NCBI GenBank assembly: GCA_963922205.1 | Contig: CAWUHX010000151.1 | Coordinates: 124,001 to 188,000 of the forward strand | Length of the DNA: 64,000 nt | Direction of reading: 5' to 3' | Source of the DNA: Romanomermis culicivorax | Lineage: Eukaryota > Nematoda > Enoplea > Mermithida > Mermithidae | Shown: positions 24,401 through 34,268 of the stretch, piece after piece | Layout: every line of letters starts with the position of its first letter | How positions within the stretch are numbered: position 1 is the first letter of the stretch | The notes under the pieces: generated by a model | The model's database searches: none | Seen by the model: the letters and a program-made list of their open reading frames with translations, nothing else | Told to the model about the DNA's origin: nothing | Position numbers and translations under genes: made by a program

Positions 24401-27400
24401 CCTAATTTTGAGACAAAATGGCGTGTTTAGTGCACATTTTAGCTACACTACCCCGGAAAATTTTCAATTTTACCCCCACCTGAAAAATCTGACCTTGGGG
24501 ACCTCTGGTGGTAACATATATATACTTTGAGCTGAAATATAAAAAACTCCAATTTTCATCAATTTATTGAATACATGACTAGATTAATAATCAGAATAAG
24601 CGTTAATGTCGACAAAATTAATAATGCAGCTCGTTGGGACCAGTTCCGAGGTTTTGTTTGTACACGGCAGGTTGCAATGTGCAACTTGGAGAAAAAATTT
24701 GGTTGCACATATAAATTTTTAGTTGCCCGCTCTAAAATTGATAAATTCGCTTAATTTCATCAGAGAAATGATTAAAAGCTACTTCCCTAGTATTTCATTC
24801 AGTTCGCGTCAGTTTTAGACTTATAGACTTGTATTTCCTGAGTTTTAGAGGAAAAATGAAAGTTTGGATAAGTAACTTGTTCGGCTCATAGCGCCGAAAA
24901 ATGTTGATTACGATGCCTCTAAAACGTCGGAAAAAAATTTTTTTCAACACATTCTTCTGCAACTATAGATGATCGACCGTGATCTTTACACTATTTGGTT
25001 GGCGGAAGAGATCAAACATTTTTTCTATTTTCGATCGAACAGTAATTTGCCAATCATAACTATTCATCAAAAGGGATTTTTTAAAATGATCGGAAGCATA
25101 AGAAAGCGCAACAAGTATTTTTCTCTGACCTGAATATTTTAAATTTCCATATTCTATAACGCTTGACATGAATGACGGAATGCATGACTTTCTATCTTCT
25201 CTTTCTTTTCCTTTATCTTTTTTTATATCTCTCGAGTCGAATATTTTTTTCCTGGATGAAAGGTCAAATTTTTCAGTGAATTCTGCGGGGCAAACTAAAA
25301 TTCAAAAATTAGGCAAGCAACCAAGAATTTGGATTCTTTAGCCGGCAAGAACTTCTACCATTTTCACATGCTGATGGTGTTATGATCTTTTTCCAAATGT
25401 AAAAAGTTCATGTCCACAGAAGCCGAAAATTCTAGAGGACCGCAAAACAATTTTGTGATAATCTAGAAAAATCTTGACTTCCGTCAAATACGTCAAAAAA
25501 ATAATACAAGATCAAACATTTATCCATAACACGCTGATGTTTAAAAACTATAAGCATAAGCCAGGTTAACATTATCTAACTGCGCAACAGAAATAATACC
25601 AATAATTAAAATTATTTGAAAACCGGCGCGTAGCATCGGGAAATTTTCCATTTTAAAACGCATAAAAATGCATCTCCAGGCGTACAGGAAATCCTATGAC
25701 CTAATCAAAAGGACCACCAAGATCTCGGTAGCACTGTGGAACTTGCTGAAAAAATTTAGTCGCACACTCCGAAATTTGGTTGTTGTGTGCAAAGAAACTC
25801 TGTCCTTTCCGTCTCGTTTCTAAAATAGGTATAAGCATGTAGCCTACACAACTTGATGTGTATTGTTTTCTGCTTGTATACGTATAGTGTAAACGCGGAG
25901 ACGGGCACGTTATTGTTCAATATGCACTCCGTACGTTTCTACACATACATCAACATTATTCGGCAAGGGTAATTTGGGTACCCGGTGTGAAGCTCCAATG
26001 CAGACGTCTTCAACCAGCTTGATTTTGTCGTCAATTATCAAGAGAAAAAAACAGCTACAGATCAACCATTTTTGATAAAATGAAGTAAACCGTCAAAAAT
26101 TATAGTTTCGAACCAAACCAATCAGACAAATAGGCAAAAAATGGAGCATTTAACCAGCAGAAACATCTGCCATTGCTTAGCACCGAAACGATTATAGGCT
26201 CAGCACAACATGGAGGCCACAAATACAGCACATTCCGCATCAAATTTTGAGTGCCATTCGTTATCAAATAATGTTTTTTGGAAATTAGCAGGCTAAAGTT
26301 GATGTTAGCTATCAAATAACAGACCTGTGTAACAAGTTTGATTTCATTCAAGACTGCACATTAGGCAAGCTAGTTTTTCAAACCAAACATGTAAAAGATG
26401 GTTGTGATTGGAGTTATATTCACATATTTCGCATGTCACATTATACTATTAAATTTTCAGTGAACATCAGTCAAAAAGCAGCAGAATCATGCGTATAATT
26501 ATAGTACTAAACATGGTGAGGTGAGGGATATTACCTACAACAATAGTCTGGAAAAGCAGCACTTACTAATTTATTAGAAAATGGTGCGGGAAAGGTTGAT
26601 TTAGTGTAGTATGTGGTCTTTGCACCGTACAAAAACCGGTTGCAAAAGTTTTTGAATATCCGTCAAAATTTTTGCACTGTGCAAAAAAAGTTTTAAAAAA
26701 TAACTAAACAACGAATCAGAAGTCGATAAAAATTCATTTTTTTGTACTTTTCAGTCGAAAATCAATAACAATAAATTGTGCATTTTACAACAAGTAACTT
26801 GTTATTCCACTTGTATTAGAAGCAGCATGTTTAAAAACATAATCAATAGTAACGTAAATCTTCTTTTCTATCTCTATTTCTCAGGAAAATTTGTAGAACC
26901 ATGGATAGCGTTCATACTAAAGTAGATTTTAACTGCCGTACACACACGCATGATCAAAATCTATAAACTTACATAAGCCAGCTACCTTGTGTTCAATTAT
27001 TTTTAAAATATTGAAAAATTATATCGACATCATTTTTCAGAATTTCCATATAAACAACAAAGTTGCGTTCAATCAAATGATACCTGTCTGAATTACTATG
27101 CAAAATAAATGAACTAGCATCAATAACAATCGCCAACGACTTACCTCAAGCGTTGTTTTATTGGACAAATCGCTATAAAGAGAAAGTCGAGCTTTCAAAT
27201 CCTCCAACAATTTCCTTTTGGCTGCCAAAGATGCCGCTTGATTTTCAACTGAAATAGAAAAATCAGTAAAATGAAATAAAAAAGGAACAGGTCCTCAGAT
27301 TACGATTTTTGATTTCGAAGTTCGACCCTTCAGTTTGTCCCCAGGAACAATAAACAAGTGGAAAATGTATCTTTATAATAATTCCCATGGTCATGCTTCC

Positions 27401-29012
27401 GATCGATTCGTTTTCAGTATAGAAGTCAATTTTGTAGTTTTGCGATAAGTGAAGCACATAGTATACCTATTTTCTATTAACATAACTAAAGATCCTGATT
27501 CGGGCTTTTGCTTCCATTCATGTAATCAAAAAAGCAAAATCTACAAAGGAAAGCTCGAACAATACACACCTTCAGTTTCCTAGAACGTGACTTGCCACGC
27601 CATGAACGGAAGACTTTATGAGATTCTTTCACAGAAAAAACTACAAGGATGTTAATTAAATAGTTCAGACCTTCAATTTGAGAGCAGACTTGAAAATAAT
27701 GCCGGTAAGAAAACTCCGTTCAAGAATCATAACACACCTGACTTTTGTGCGGTCAATAAATCCTGCTCTGATTTAGAATTCGAAGATCTTTCGACGTCTT
27801 GATGTTGATTATTTTGAGATGCAACGATGTGCCCGTGCAAAGCTCGCAGCTAAATAAATCCAGGAAAGAAAAAGTATAAATCAAACATGATGGTCAGAAT
27901 TCAAACCAATCACTGATCATAATTTCAAGAGGACATTAAGTAGGTTGAATTTCTTCAACAGAGCGAGAATTCTAGGATATGAAATGGAATAAGTTTTACA
28001 TCTTCTTGCTGGTTGATCATTGTCTGCAATATTTGCGGGTTTATGAGCGGTGAATCTTGATTGCTGCTGGTTCCGGACGCGTTGGGCTGATCGGCATATT
28101 TATTCTTAAAAATACACTCCCACAATATAAAAATCGAATGCGCGAAAAAATCTTGCATATCGTTCGAATTTAAAATATGAATTTTTAACGAAAGTCTGAA
28201 GAAAGAAAAACAATTCTTACGTCAGTCGAGTTTTCATCCAAAACGGTCAAAGCTAACTTTTGTTTACTGACCTGTTAAAGAAACAAATTTAGAGAATGGG
28301 CTCGGAGAGTACCGGAAATGAAACAGGACAAAATACTAGAATATTCTGCAAAACTTCCAAATATTGTTCTTCTTGTCGTTTGAAGTTATCGTAAGAATCT
28401 ATCAATTTTCGCAATATATCTTTATCAACCTGAATCAATGCAAAATGATAATCAAACACAAACTTTGTATTATTATTGAAAGTGTAATTTTCTCCAGCAG
28501 AAATGTTAATTTTTTACTTTTTGTAAACATAAAGGCAATGGCTAACAATTACATACATAACTTACTTCAGGTCCTTCTCCTTTTAGTTGATTCATGGTCA
28601 TCAACACTTGTTTCTTATACTCCTTGATCTGGCTCAGTCGTTTTATAACAGTTAATTGATCTTCCTGAAAATAATTATCTATAAAACAATGTTATGCCAA
28701 TAAAATAAAACTTACCGGTGTATTTCCGGTCAGATTGGTGTTTTCCGTCGTATCGAAACCTGAATTGAACAAAACTTCGAAACTAGAGTTGCCGTCTAGA
28801 TCGGGAGATTCGTTCGATTGTGTTCCTAAAATTGCTGTGATATCATGGCACTGCGCCTCTGTCGATTGGTCCGATTGCACGTTATCCTAACACAAATTAG
28901 ATTTTGAATGGAAAAAATTTAATTACTTCACGAAACCCACTTCAGCGGTATTGTTATGATTTTCGTCTAATTTAGCGTCAATATTTTCCATAACACTTTC
29001 AACGTTACTCAT
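13327..29012 (-). CDS. PCM1: PCM1 (pericentriolar material 1) orthologue, 27 coding exons
   Basis: Scaffold of centriolar satellites. In animals PCM1 gathers proteins around centrosomes and supports ciliogenesis; Drosophila's divergent counterpart is Combover. The diagnostic stretch is exon 19, whose SIYSEVATLISQNEQRPHYL followed by LELFKELQLLSSDQLRERA is the conserved PCM1 C-terminal block. Elsewhere the protein is as expected for the family: charged, coiled-coil-prone segments (EDQLTVIKRLSQIKEYKKQV, LLATKKRIAEIRSMMTTLEA), a Gln-rich middle (exon 16), an acidic patch (exon 15) and an Ile/Asp/Glu-rich tail. Start: the ATG at 29012, giving MSNVESVMENID. Stop: TGA at 13327..13329. The 27 exons sum to 3465 nt, so about 1154 aa, shorter than vertebrate PCM1 (about 2000 aa). 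All donors are GT, all acceptors AG and phases match throughout. The exon 4 donor, exon 20 and the 48-bp intron between exons 21 and 22 are the least certain. Confidence 0.85.
17912..17930. repeat. (GA)n microsatellite
   Basis: Uninterrupted GAGAGA tract inside PCM1 intron 9. Confidence 0.8.
18504..18746. mobile_element. MITE family C, copy 1
   Basis: A 243-bp element. Left end CATGCACGGCAAGAATTTTC; right end, inverted, CATGCACATAGGGGGTAGGG. G-runs and CAGGGGGGTGGCCAGG text in the interior. A second copy in inverse orientation lies at 51466..51694 with nearly the same length and text. TA follows the right end; the left flank has GA, so the duplication is not intact. No ORF of its own. Confidence 0.65.
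18862..19150. mobile_element. Solo right end of a DNA transposon (CAGGGCCGTGCGCAGG terminus)
   Basis: The sequence ends ATCCTGCGCACGGCCCTG at 19150, preceded by C-runs (CCGCCCCCCTATGAAAAAAT). CAGGG(C/G)CGTGCGCAGG-type termini are common on hAT-like insect repeats. I found no matching left end, so element limits are unknown. Confidence 0.35.
19151..20995. other. Intron sequence, nothing recognised
   Basis: Part of PCM1 intron 8. A few short ORFs (for example 19526..19729 and 20673..20870) show no family resemblance. No repeat ends seen. Confidence 0.4.
20997..21293. mobile_element. MITE family A, copy 4 (long form)
   Basis: TA|TCTGTAATTGGGGGGAGG at the left and TCGGACCTCTTACAGG|TA at the right, 297 bp. 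The interior carries repeated CCCCCAACTTGGTC / CCCTATACCCAA blocks that also appear in copies 5 and 6. It lies in PCM1 intron 8, so it should be transcribed as part of that intron. Confidence 0.7.
21616..22331. mobile_element. Tc1/mariner-like element, deleted, TA duplication
   Basis: The termini are CACGGGCTGAGCCAAAAAAA and, inverted, CAGCGTGAGCCAAAAAAAGT. Both are bordered by TA (21614..21615, 22332..22333). At 716 bp it is too short for a full transposase. A 41-codon ORF (21937..22062, MGKISPKSRAVLKLKKTKTN then SVIDQIEKTIEI) opens about 320 bases from the left end and may be the eroded start of a transposase. The family assignment is from the TA duplication and terminus style. Confidence 0.6.
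22850..23740. other. Low-repeat, purine-rich block inside PCM1 intron 8
   Basis: Unlike its surroundings this block has balanced base composition, no recognised repeat and a strongly purine-biased plus strand (GAAAAAGAAAAAGAAC-like text). A 187-codon minus-strand ORF (23007..23570) encodes mostly Phe/Leu/Ile stretches with no recognisable domain. The purine bias of the opposite strand removes stop codons and probably explains it. Confidence 0.35.
24325..24509. mobile_element. MITE family G, copy 1
   Basis: Termini ACCAGACGGCCCC and, inverted, ACCAGAGGTCCCC, flanked on both sides by GGTA (24321..24324, 24510..24513). A second copy in inverse orientation is at about 29232..29392, sharing GGTCCCCAAGGTCAGA and GGTAGGGGTAAAA-type text. 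Confidence 0.55.
24620..25700. repeat. Dispersed AT-rich repeat R, copy 1
   Basis: Shares long stretches with the reverse complement of 44870..45910 and with 53330..53520 (GGTTGCAATGTGCAACTTGG then TTGGTTGCACATATAAATTT-like blocks; GTAACTTGTTCGG; a TATGAC..TTTTTCCAAATG block). It contains one GGCTCATAGCGCC hairpin at 24892. No coding capacity was recognised. Confidence 0.5.
25701..27144. other. Intron sequence, nothing recognised
   Basis: Remaining part of PCM1 intron 8 before exon 8. AT-rich; the 83-codon ORF at 26100..26351 has no recognised resemblance. Confidence 0.4.
27145..29012 (-). other. PCM1: PCM1 exons 1-8 (N-terminal block), exon coordinates
   Basis: Coding exons, in transcript order: 28941..29012, 28716..28886, 28566..28664, 28337..28429, 28221..28271, 28000..28104, 27738..27849, 27145..27248. 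Introns 1-6 interrupt between codons (phase 0); the intron after exon 7 is phase 1. For exon 4 a second in-frame donor at 28355 is possible, which would drop six codons (VLQNIL). The longer form was chosen because GTATTT is the better donor. Exon 8 (ENQAASLAAKRKLLEDLKAR) is a predicted coiled coil. The 5' UTR upstream of 29012 is AT-rich and could hold a further non-coding exon; I saw no TATA box. Confidence 0.75.
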
Positions 29013-29231
29013 ATTGCAGAAATTAAAAGTCAAGAGTAGTCCTAAAATAGATGAAAACAACAAGAAAAGAACTATAAGCCCAAAATTGAGCTGATGAAAT
29101 CTGCAAAAACAACGGATACGTGTCGAATTATAAAGTCGAGCGAAAAACAACCGACTTAATAATTTGGGTACAAAATAAAAAACTAAAGAACACTTCAAGT
29201 AGGCGAGGCAAACAAACGAAAAATGGAGTTG

Positions 29232-29392
29232 GCACGGAGGTCCCCAAGGTCAGAATTTCAGGTAGGGGTAAAATGGGGATCGCATAGCTAAATGTCTACT
29301 AAACATGCGATTTTCCCCAGAATAGGCAACTTTTATGATTTCGGGCAGGGGTAATACCGCCTCATACTCCTCTCTATGGGGCAGTCTGATCT
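29232..29392 (-). mobile_element. MITE family G, copy 2
   Basis: Reverse-complement match to 24325..24509 with a degraded right end (GGGGCAGTCTGATCT instead of GGGGCCGTCTGGT). It lies about 220 bases upstream of the PCM1 start codon and so may sit in the promoter or 5' UTR region of that gene. Confidence 0.5.
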
Positions 29393-30125
29393 GGCAGCTG
29401 CCAATTAATCAAACACTGCGGCACTATCCGCAGCCGTGGAATAAGGTGATGGTGTTAGTGCCGATTGCCGAACGTTGTGATACTAATCTTCTCAACATTT
29501 ATCGTAAATGGAAGCATTAAATTTAACAGTCCTAGAATGATATTTTTCTCGGTTTCCAACGCAAAAATTGTTTTCCACAAAAGTCAGAAAGCTTCAAGCT
29601 AATGCGCACAAAAATGAATTTTTTTGATCACGAACTTCCAAATTTTTTTCCTAAATGAGAACCACCATGCTCAAAAATTTTTTCTTCATTTCTACATTTT
29701 TTTCTAAAAATCACGGTCTTCTCCGTCTAATCGGATATTTTGAGAAAAAAAATTAGAAACGTGGCAAAAAATTTTGGGTTGTCATTACGGAAAGAAATTT
29801 TTGGGCGTTCAAGACTTAAATGTGCATTTTTAAGGTGCATTTTATAAAGTCAAAATCTCAAAACATTCTGGAATATAATAGCCGTTATTTTTTATCGGAC
29901 GAGGAAATAAGCATAATACCTACATCCACTCACCAATTAAGCTTCGACAGTTTCTATCAATTGAAGAACCCATCTCTTTTTTTAATCGTTAACAAAATGG
30001 ATTTCGCCGAAAATTGAGATTTTTTATCAATCTTCACAAATTTGTTTTCTCGCTTAAAGTTTTTCAAAAGTTTGGAACATGAATTTTTGCATTGAAAAAC
30101 GACAAAAACATCCCTCTAGAAATAA
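29393..30125. other. Upstream intergenic, nothing recognised
   Basis: AT-rich sequence with GAAAAAATTT-type text common in the dispersed repeats; no ORF of note. Confidence 0.4.
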
Positions 30126-30623
30126 ATGTAACGGAGCTCCGAAGTGAAGGGGGTCAAGAAATTTTTTTGGCGCAGAGGATCATCGATTCCCCAAGAGAAT
30201 CTTTGAAAAAAATCGATTTTTCGCCAAAAAGGTCTGCAAAACGATTCAAAAAATAGTAGTTTTTGTTTGGAAAAACCGTAAGAAATGTACATGACGCGAA
30301 GCGATAAAAGAAAATTGACAAATTTGACCCTCTTTGTTCAATGTTCAAAAGAATAAAAAACAAAATTCAACAAAAATAAAAAACAATCAAAAGTCGAACT
30401 AACAAAAAACCGTTTTTATTCCAAAATTGACATTTTTCATCGAAAAATTGATATTATTTGATATTTTTCTGGCAAAAAATATGGATGTTCCTATGGCTAC
30501 TATATGGCTAGCCGTAGAATTGACAAATTCTGTGGTAGGGAATCGCCCAATGGCCAGCCTTGTGGCCGACGATTTCTGGGAGGAGGGAAGTTCTTCAAGC
30601 ATTTCTCAACCCAATTATACATG
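30126..30623. mobile_element. MITE family B, copy 3 (long form, decayed)
   Basis: The left end TGTAACGGAGCTCCG and the right end ATACATG|TA bracket text shared with copies 1 and 2 (TGGCTAGCC, ATCGCCCAATGGCCAGCC, GACGATTTCTGGG). A CGCGAAGCG hairpin relic lies in the middle. The LTR retrotransposon begins 21 bases to its right. Confidence 0.5.
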
Positions 30624-30644
30624 TATGTATGGAATGCGAGAAGG

Positions 30645-31239
30645 TGTTGAAATGAGACTTTAGCGGAAGTTGAGAAATGTAATAAATGAATTGGTATCAA
30701 AAATAGACCTAATCAGTCACTCGCTAATTGACCTAATCAGACCAAAACCTTAGGTAGAATAAGTTTGAAACAGTTCAGTCAGTCTCAAAATGAACAAAGA
30801 TCACCTGCTTTCGTTCCAAAGAACTGCAGAAGATCAAATAACTCTCTGAGCTCAAGTAACTTCGAACCAGGGACAAACCTAGAAGTCAGGCCGAGAATTG
30901 AGTTGCAAATGTAGACTTGCACGCTGGGTGGCACTCCAGAAATCCGGGGTCTAACCTGCGTTCCCTCCGCTGCAAGTCGTACATTAAATGCCCAGGCGAG
31001 GGACTTGTATTTCAGGAGTAAATCTCCACAAAATATAATGAAAATATTATATAATAAAATGGCCTACTGGCCGCCATCTTTCTTTATTATAAAATAAACA
31101 AACAAATCAAGGAATGACCAAAAACATAGATGACCTGCACTTTTATGCACAGTGTCTATGCAAATCGGCGTGAACGAATTTTGCGCCGACTTTGGCTATT
31201 TCTTCACATCCTGGAGATAGACTATGTCCATCCCCGACA
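30645..31239 (-). repeat. 3' LTR of the Ty3/gypsy element
   Basis: 595 bp. On the minus strand it runs from TGTCGGGGATGGAC to CATTTCAACA, so it has TG...CA ends. It contains ATTATAAAATAAACAAAC-type text that could provide TATA and poly(A) functions. It matches 43851..44446 along its whole length. Confidence 0.9.
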
Positions 31240-32045
31240 TCCCTCAAGCCTCGAAACTGACCAAGGGGAGGTTAAAAAGATTCATAATACGCCGCAATGA
31301 CAATGTCGGAACCTTTTCAGGACCTAATACAGCCAAAGCAGTTTTCTGAACCTTTTTGGTCATTCATGCCCCCTTGCGGAAAGCTTTCCGAATGACCACC
31401 CTCTTATGTCAAGTCTTTTTACCAGGCATACCCAAATGTCCACAGGCTGTCCGGGTGCACTACCTATTGGTCTGGACACCGACGGATTGACGACTCCGCA
31501 TCGGCTTGACTTCGTTGGCCTACCACTGAATCCAATTTGACCTGCACCAGGGCCGAGGGTCTTCAGTTGCTGACCATCCCGTGATCTTTCATTTTGTGCC
31601 ATACACTGGACGCCAGGGACAGAACATTTATCTGTCTATCTCTTTCGGGTTGCATGTTTCGCCATGAAGTCTCCACCCTTTTTCCAACATTGCCCTCGTC
31701 AAAAAATTTTCTATTATATCTAAATAATCTACATAATATGTACATTAGTACGAATATCACAAAAAAATCAAATCCCGGGCTTTGTCGATTGAGCAAAAAA
31801 TTAAAAAAAGAGAAAAAATAAGGCGAGATTATAACCGAGATTAAGTGAAAAAATAAATTTTTTACATGCCTGTTTTGGCTATGTGAGGTACGAAAAAGAA
31901 ATAAAAAATTTAAAGCATGCAACAATTGAGAAAATTTTTTTTTGTATTTTGTATTTTTGTGGTTTTATATTTTTTTGTATTTTGTGTTTTTTATCCAAAA
32001 TAAATGCGAAAACGATATTTTTTGGCCAAAAACCTTGCGGCTAAA
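31240..32045 (-). other. Retrotransposon 3' region with two short unassigned ORFs
   Basis: Between the last RGG-rich ORF and the 3' LTR. An 80-codon minus-strand ORF at 31360..31602 and an overlapping 120-codon ORF at 31563..31925 are open. The latter has hydrophobic stretches (FFVIFVLMYILCRLF) followed by a basic tail, which could be a membrane segment. Neither resembles a known family. The polypurine tract expected just before the LTR is only weakly visible (GAGGCTTGAGGGA). Confidence 0.35.
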
Positions 32046-32498
32046 TTACTGTTGCAGCCTGCTGCCTCCTTGCACCCCTCTGTGCGCTCCTGCACAACCT
32101 CTGTAAGGCCTCCATACCCACTGGCCCTGCTGGCCACCTCTACCTTGCACCTGAGGCGCAGCACTTCTGCCACGCACCACTCCACGACCACCCCGGTTGG
32201 GGTTGTGGAACTGAAATTGGCCTCGGCCGCGGTTACCAGTTTTTTGCACCTTTCCTTGCGTAATCAGGGCTAATTCCTGGCTTTGTTGGCTTTGACCTTG
32301 ACCTTGAGGTCCCGGAAACTTCAAAGTTGCACCAGTTTTTCCATCTTGAGCTTTGCTGAACTTAACAGAGCTTTGCAAGTCTGAACTGGCGCTTCTTTTG
32401 GCTCCCATCACTCTGACCTGGTGATTGCTATTGAGCATCACTGATTGAAAGGCCCTTTTGAATTCCAAGGGGGTATCCTGGCTATTATACACCCTCAA
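32046..32498 (-). pseudogene. Extra retrotransposon region, C-terminal part: RGG-rich basic tail
   Basis: 150 codons. The first third is globular-looking ([20 protein letters not shown]); the rest is basic and Gly/Arg/Gln-rich ([18 protein letters not shown] and further RGG units). RGG tails bind nucleic acid. It reads in the same frame as the segment ending at 32664, separated by one TAA (32664..32666) and one TGA just upstream of 32498. It therefore looks like the C-terminus of one long protein that has since acquired stops, not a separate gene. Confidence 0.55.
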
Positions 32499-32663
32499 CA
32501 GTCAGTTATTTGCCGCCACCATCGCCCTGGCATAAATGTTACCAATATGCATCAGGGATAGCGGGGCGCATTCCAACACGAGGAATAGCATCATAACCAG
32601 ATACCTTACCGAGGAAAACACATCCGGTGCTCTCTCTCCTTTGAGCCACCTGGGGAGAAAGTC

Positions 32664-33749
32664 TTAAATGACTCTTTCCCAGAGTTCTTCTGGTAAATTG
32701 GTCCGATCATAGAGAAAAGCTCCCTGGACTCTGAACTGTTGTTCATAATCCCGGTAGATTTCCCTAATGGCATCATTTACCATGAAGAAAACCCTTTTGG
32801 ACTGGAATTGCTCGAAAGCAAAATATTTGGCCACTGCAATTGTAAAAAATGATATTGGTGCAGATTCTCTGGTTTTTGGTTGATAGACATCCCAGAAGTC
32901 CAGGAGACTGTCCTTGAATTTTTCTGCAGTCACTCCCGGCGTTTCAGTTGCCTGAGCAGCCTGTGCTTGCTTAATTTTGCTAGGACCAGCCCCTTGCACT
33001 TGACTAGCTTCCACTCCTGGTTTTTGGTCCTTGCTGGGTTTTGCCTGACCTTTTGGTGTCGGTTTCCCCATCGCAAGGCCTATTGCGCCTGAAGTTTGAC
33101 TAGTCTTAGATGTACTATCTTGAGTTGCAGTTGCCACTGAAGATGTAGCCAATGATGGTGTTCCAGTTGAAGTGGAAGTAATTTGGGATGTGGGGGTAGC
33201 AGTGGAGGTAATCATAGAAGTTGAGGTCGATATGACGGACGAAGTTGCCGTCTTGCTGTCTTCCTCTTTCTGTTCTACTTTTGCTCCCTTGCCACCCTTC
33301 TTCCTTTTTTCCTTCTCCTTCAGTCTCATTTTCTTCTTTCTTTCAGCCATAAACAGTATTCTCTCATTGTTCCAACCCTTTTCTTTCATACTCTGAACGA
33401 CTTTGGCTGAATATAAACCTGGAACACCCCCATCAGCGGAAAACGCTATTACCTCCTTGCTCTCCGTCATCTCTGATTCGGGCATTTCCGCTATTGTTTC
33501 ATCAATAATGAGCTTGTCAGAGGCCATATCCTCGTCTACTTTTATCAGCAATAGTGGCTCTAATACGATTACTTTCACTTCAACCTCGGGCGCTGGGGTA
33601 TCATCCTTCTGGAGTCCGAATTGGATTGACATTCGACCAACTTTTTCATTATAAATGGCCACACTTTTCCTCAATTCTTCCTCTATTTGCTCACGTTGGA
33701 GTCCAATCTTTTCTTTCGCCTCCTCTTCCATCTTGAAAATTTCCTCCAA
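32664..33749 (-). pseudogene. Extra retrotransposon region, Ser/Thr-rich linker and unknown domain
   Basis: 361 codons open. N-terminal Glu/Lys-rich, coiled-coil-prone stretch (EEEAKEKIGLQREQIEEELR). The middle is Ser/Thr/Ala/Lys-rich and low-complexity with a lysine-rich patch (KKKMRLKEKEKRKKGGKGAK). The C-terminal 90 residues are globular-looking (FKDSLLDFWDVYQP, FFTIAVAKYFAFEQF, DAIREIYRDYEQQF). The same frame continues upstream through a single TAG just after 33756. No known family was recognised. The composition (globular, linker, globular, RGG) is reminiscent of a nucleocapsid-like protein, but that is speculation. Confidence 0.5.
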
Positions 33750-33755
33750 TCCATG

Positions 33756-34268
33756 CTATTTGCTGAGTTCTGACTGCATCTGAGCAGTTTGAGCTCCCAT
33801 CAGTTCTGTTGCCGGAACCGATTGCTCTTCCTGCTGCTCTTCTTCTGACAGTTTAGTCATGTCCTCATCTAGCAATCTGTCTTGCGATTCACCCTCAGCC
33901 GGCAGTCCAACTGCATCGCTGAAGATTTTGCTTTCCAACATTTGGACTTCCTGACCTGAAAGTATTGGAAATTCAACTACACCTACCCCAGCTTGCTTTT
34001 TGTCTTCACCTTTCAGACTATCAGTCTTGGTGGGACTAATCTTGCCAGCTAGTTTGGTGACAATACCTTCACCCATTTTATGACTAAATGTGTGCTGAAT
34101 TCCCGGTAAATCGGAGGCCAAAGGTCTATGGTCAAAGATCTTTTTAGGGAAGGCTATATTATACTCCCTATTTTCAGCTAATAACCCATGGACGTCTCCA
34201 ACCTTGTCGATTTTGGTTTGCCAGGTTACCCCATATCTTAATGAAGGCGTCCTTTGTGCTACCTCCAT
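33756..34268 (-). pseudogene. Extra retrotransposon region, acidic linker segment
   Basis: 170 codons, overlapping the preceding frame at 34259..34268. Starts with a short conserved-looking stretch ([20 protein letters not shown]) and becomes strongly acidic and Gln-rich ([15 protein letters not shown]). Most likely continuous with its neighbours in the ancestral element, either by programmed frameshifting or because this copy has lost a base near 34262. Confidence 0.5.

Larger units (their letters stand above)
18413..27144 (-). other. PCM1: PCM1 intron 8, 8.7 kb, filled with transposon debris
   Basis: The donor is CTTGAG|GTAAGTCG (below 27145) and the acceptor TAAATTGCAG|GCCGAT (above 18412). 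The other introns of the gene are mostly under 200 bp. The excess length is explained by MITEs (18504..18746, 20997..21293, 24325..24509), a Tc1/mariner-like element (21616..22331), a solo transposon end at 19150 and a dispersed repeat (24620..25700). No host exon was recognised in it. Confidence 0.7.

Noticed and set aside
33172..33654. Plus-strand ORFs antisense to the retrotransposon's extra region
   Set aside because: Shadows of the minus-strand frame with Ser/Phe-rich composition.
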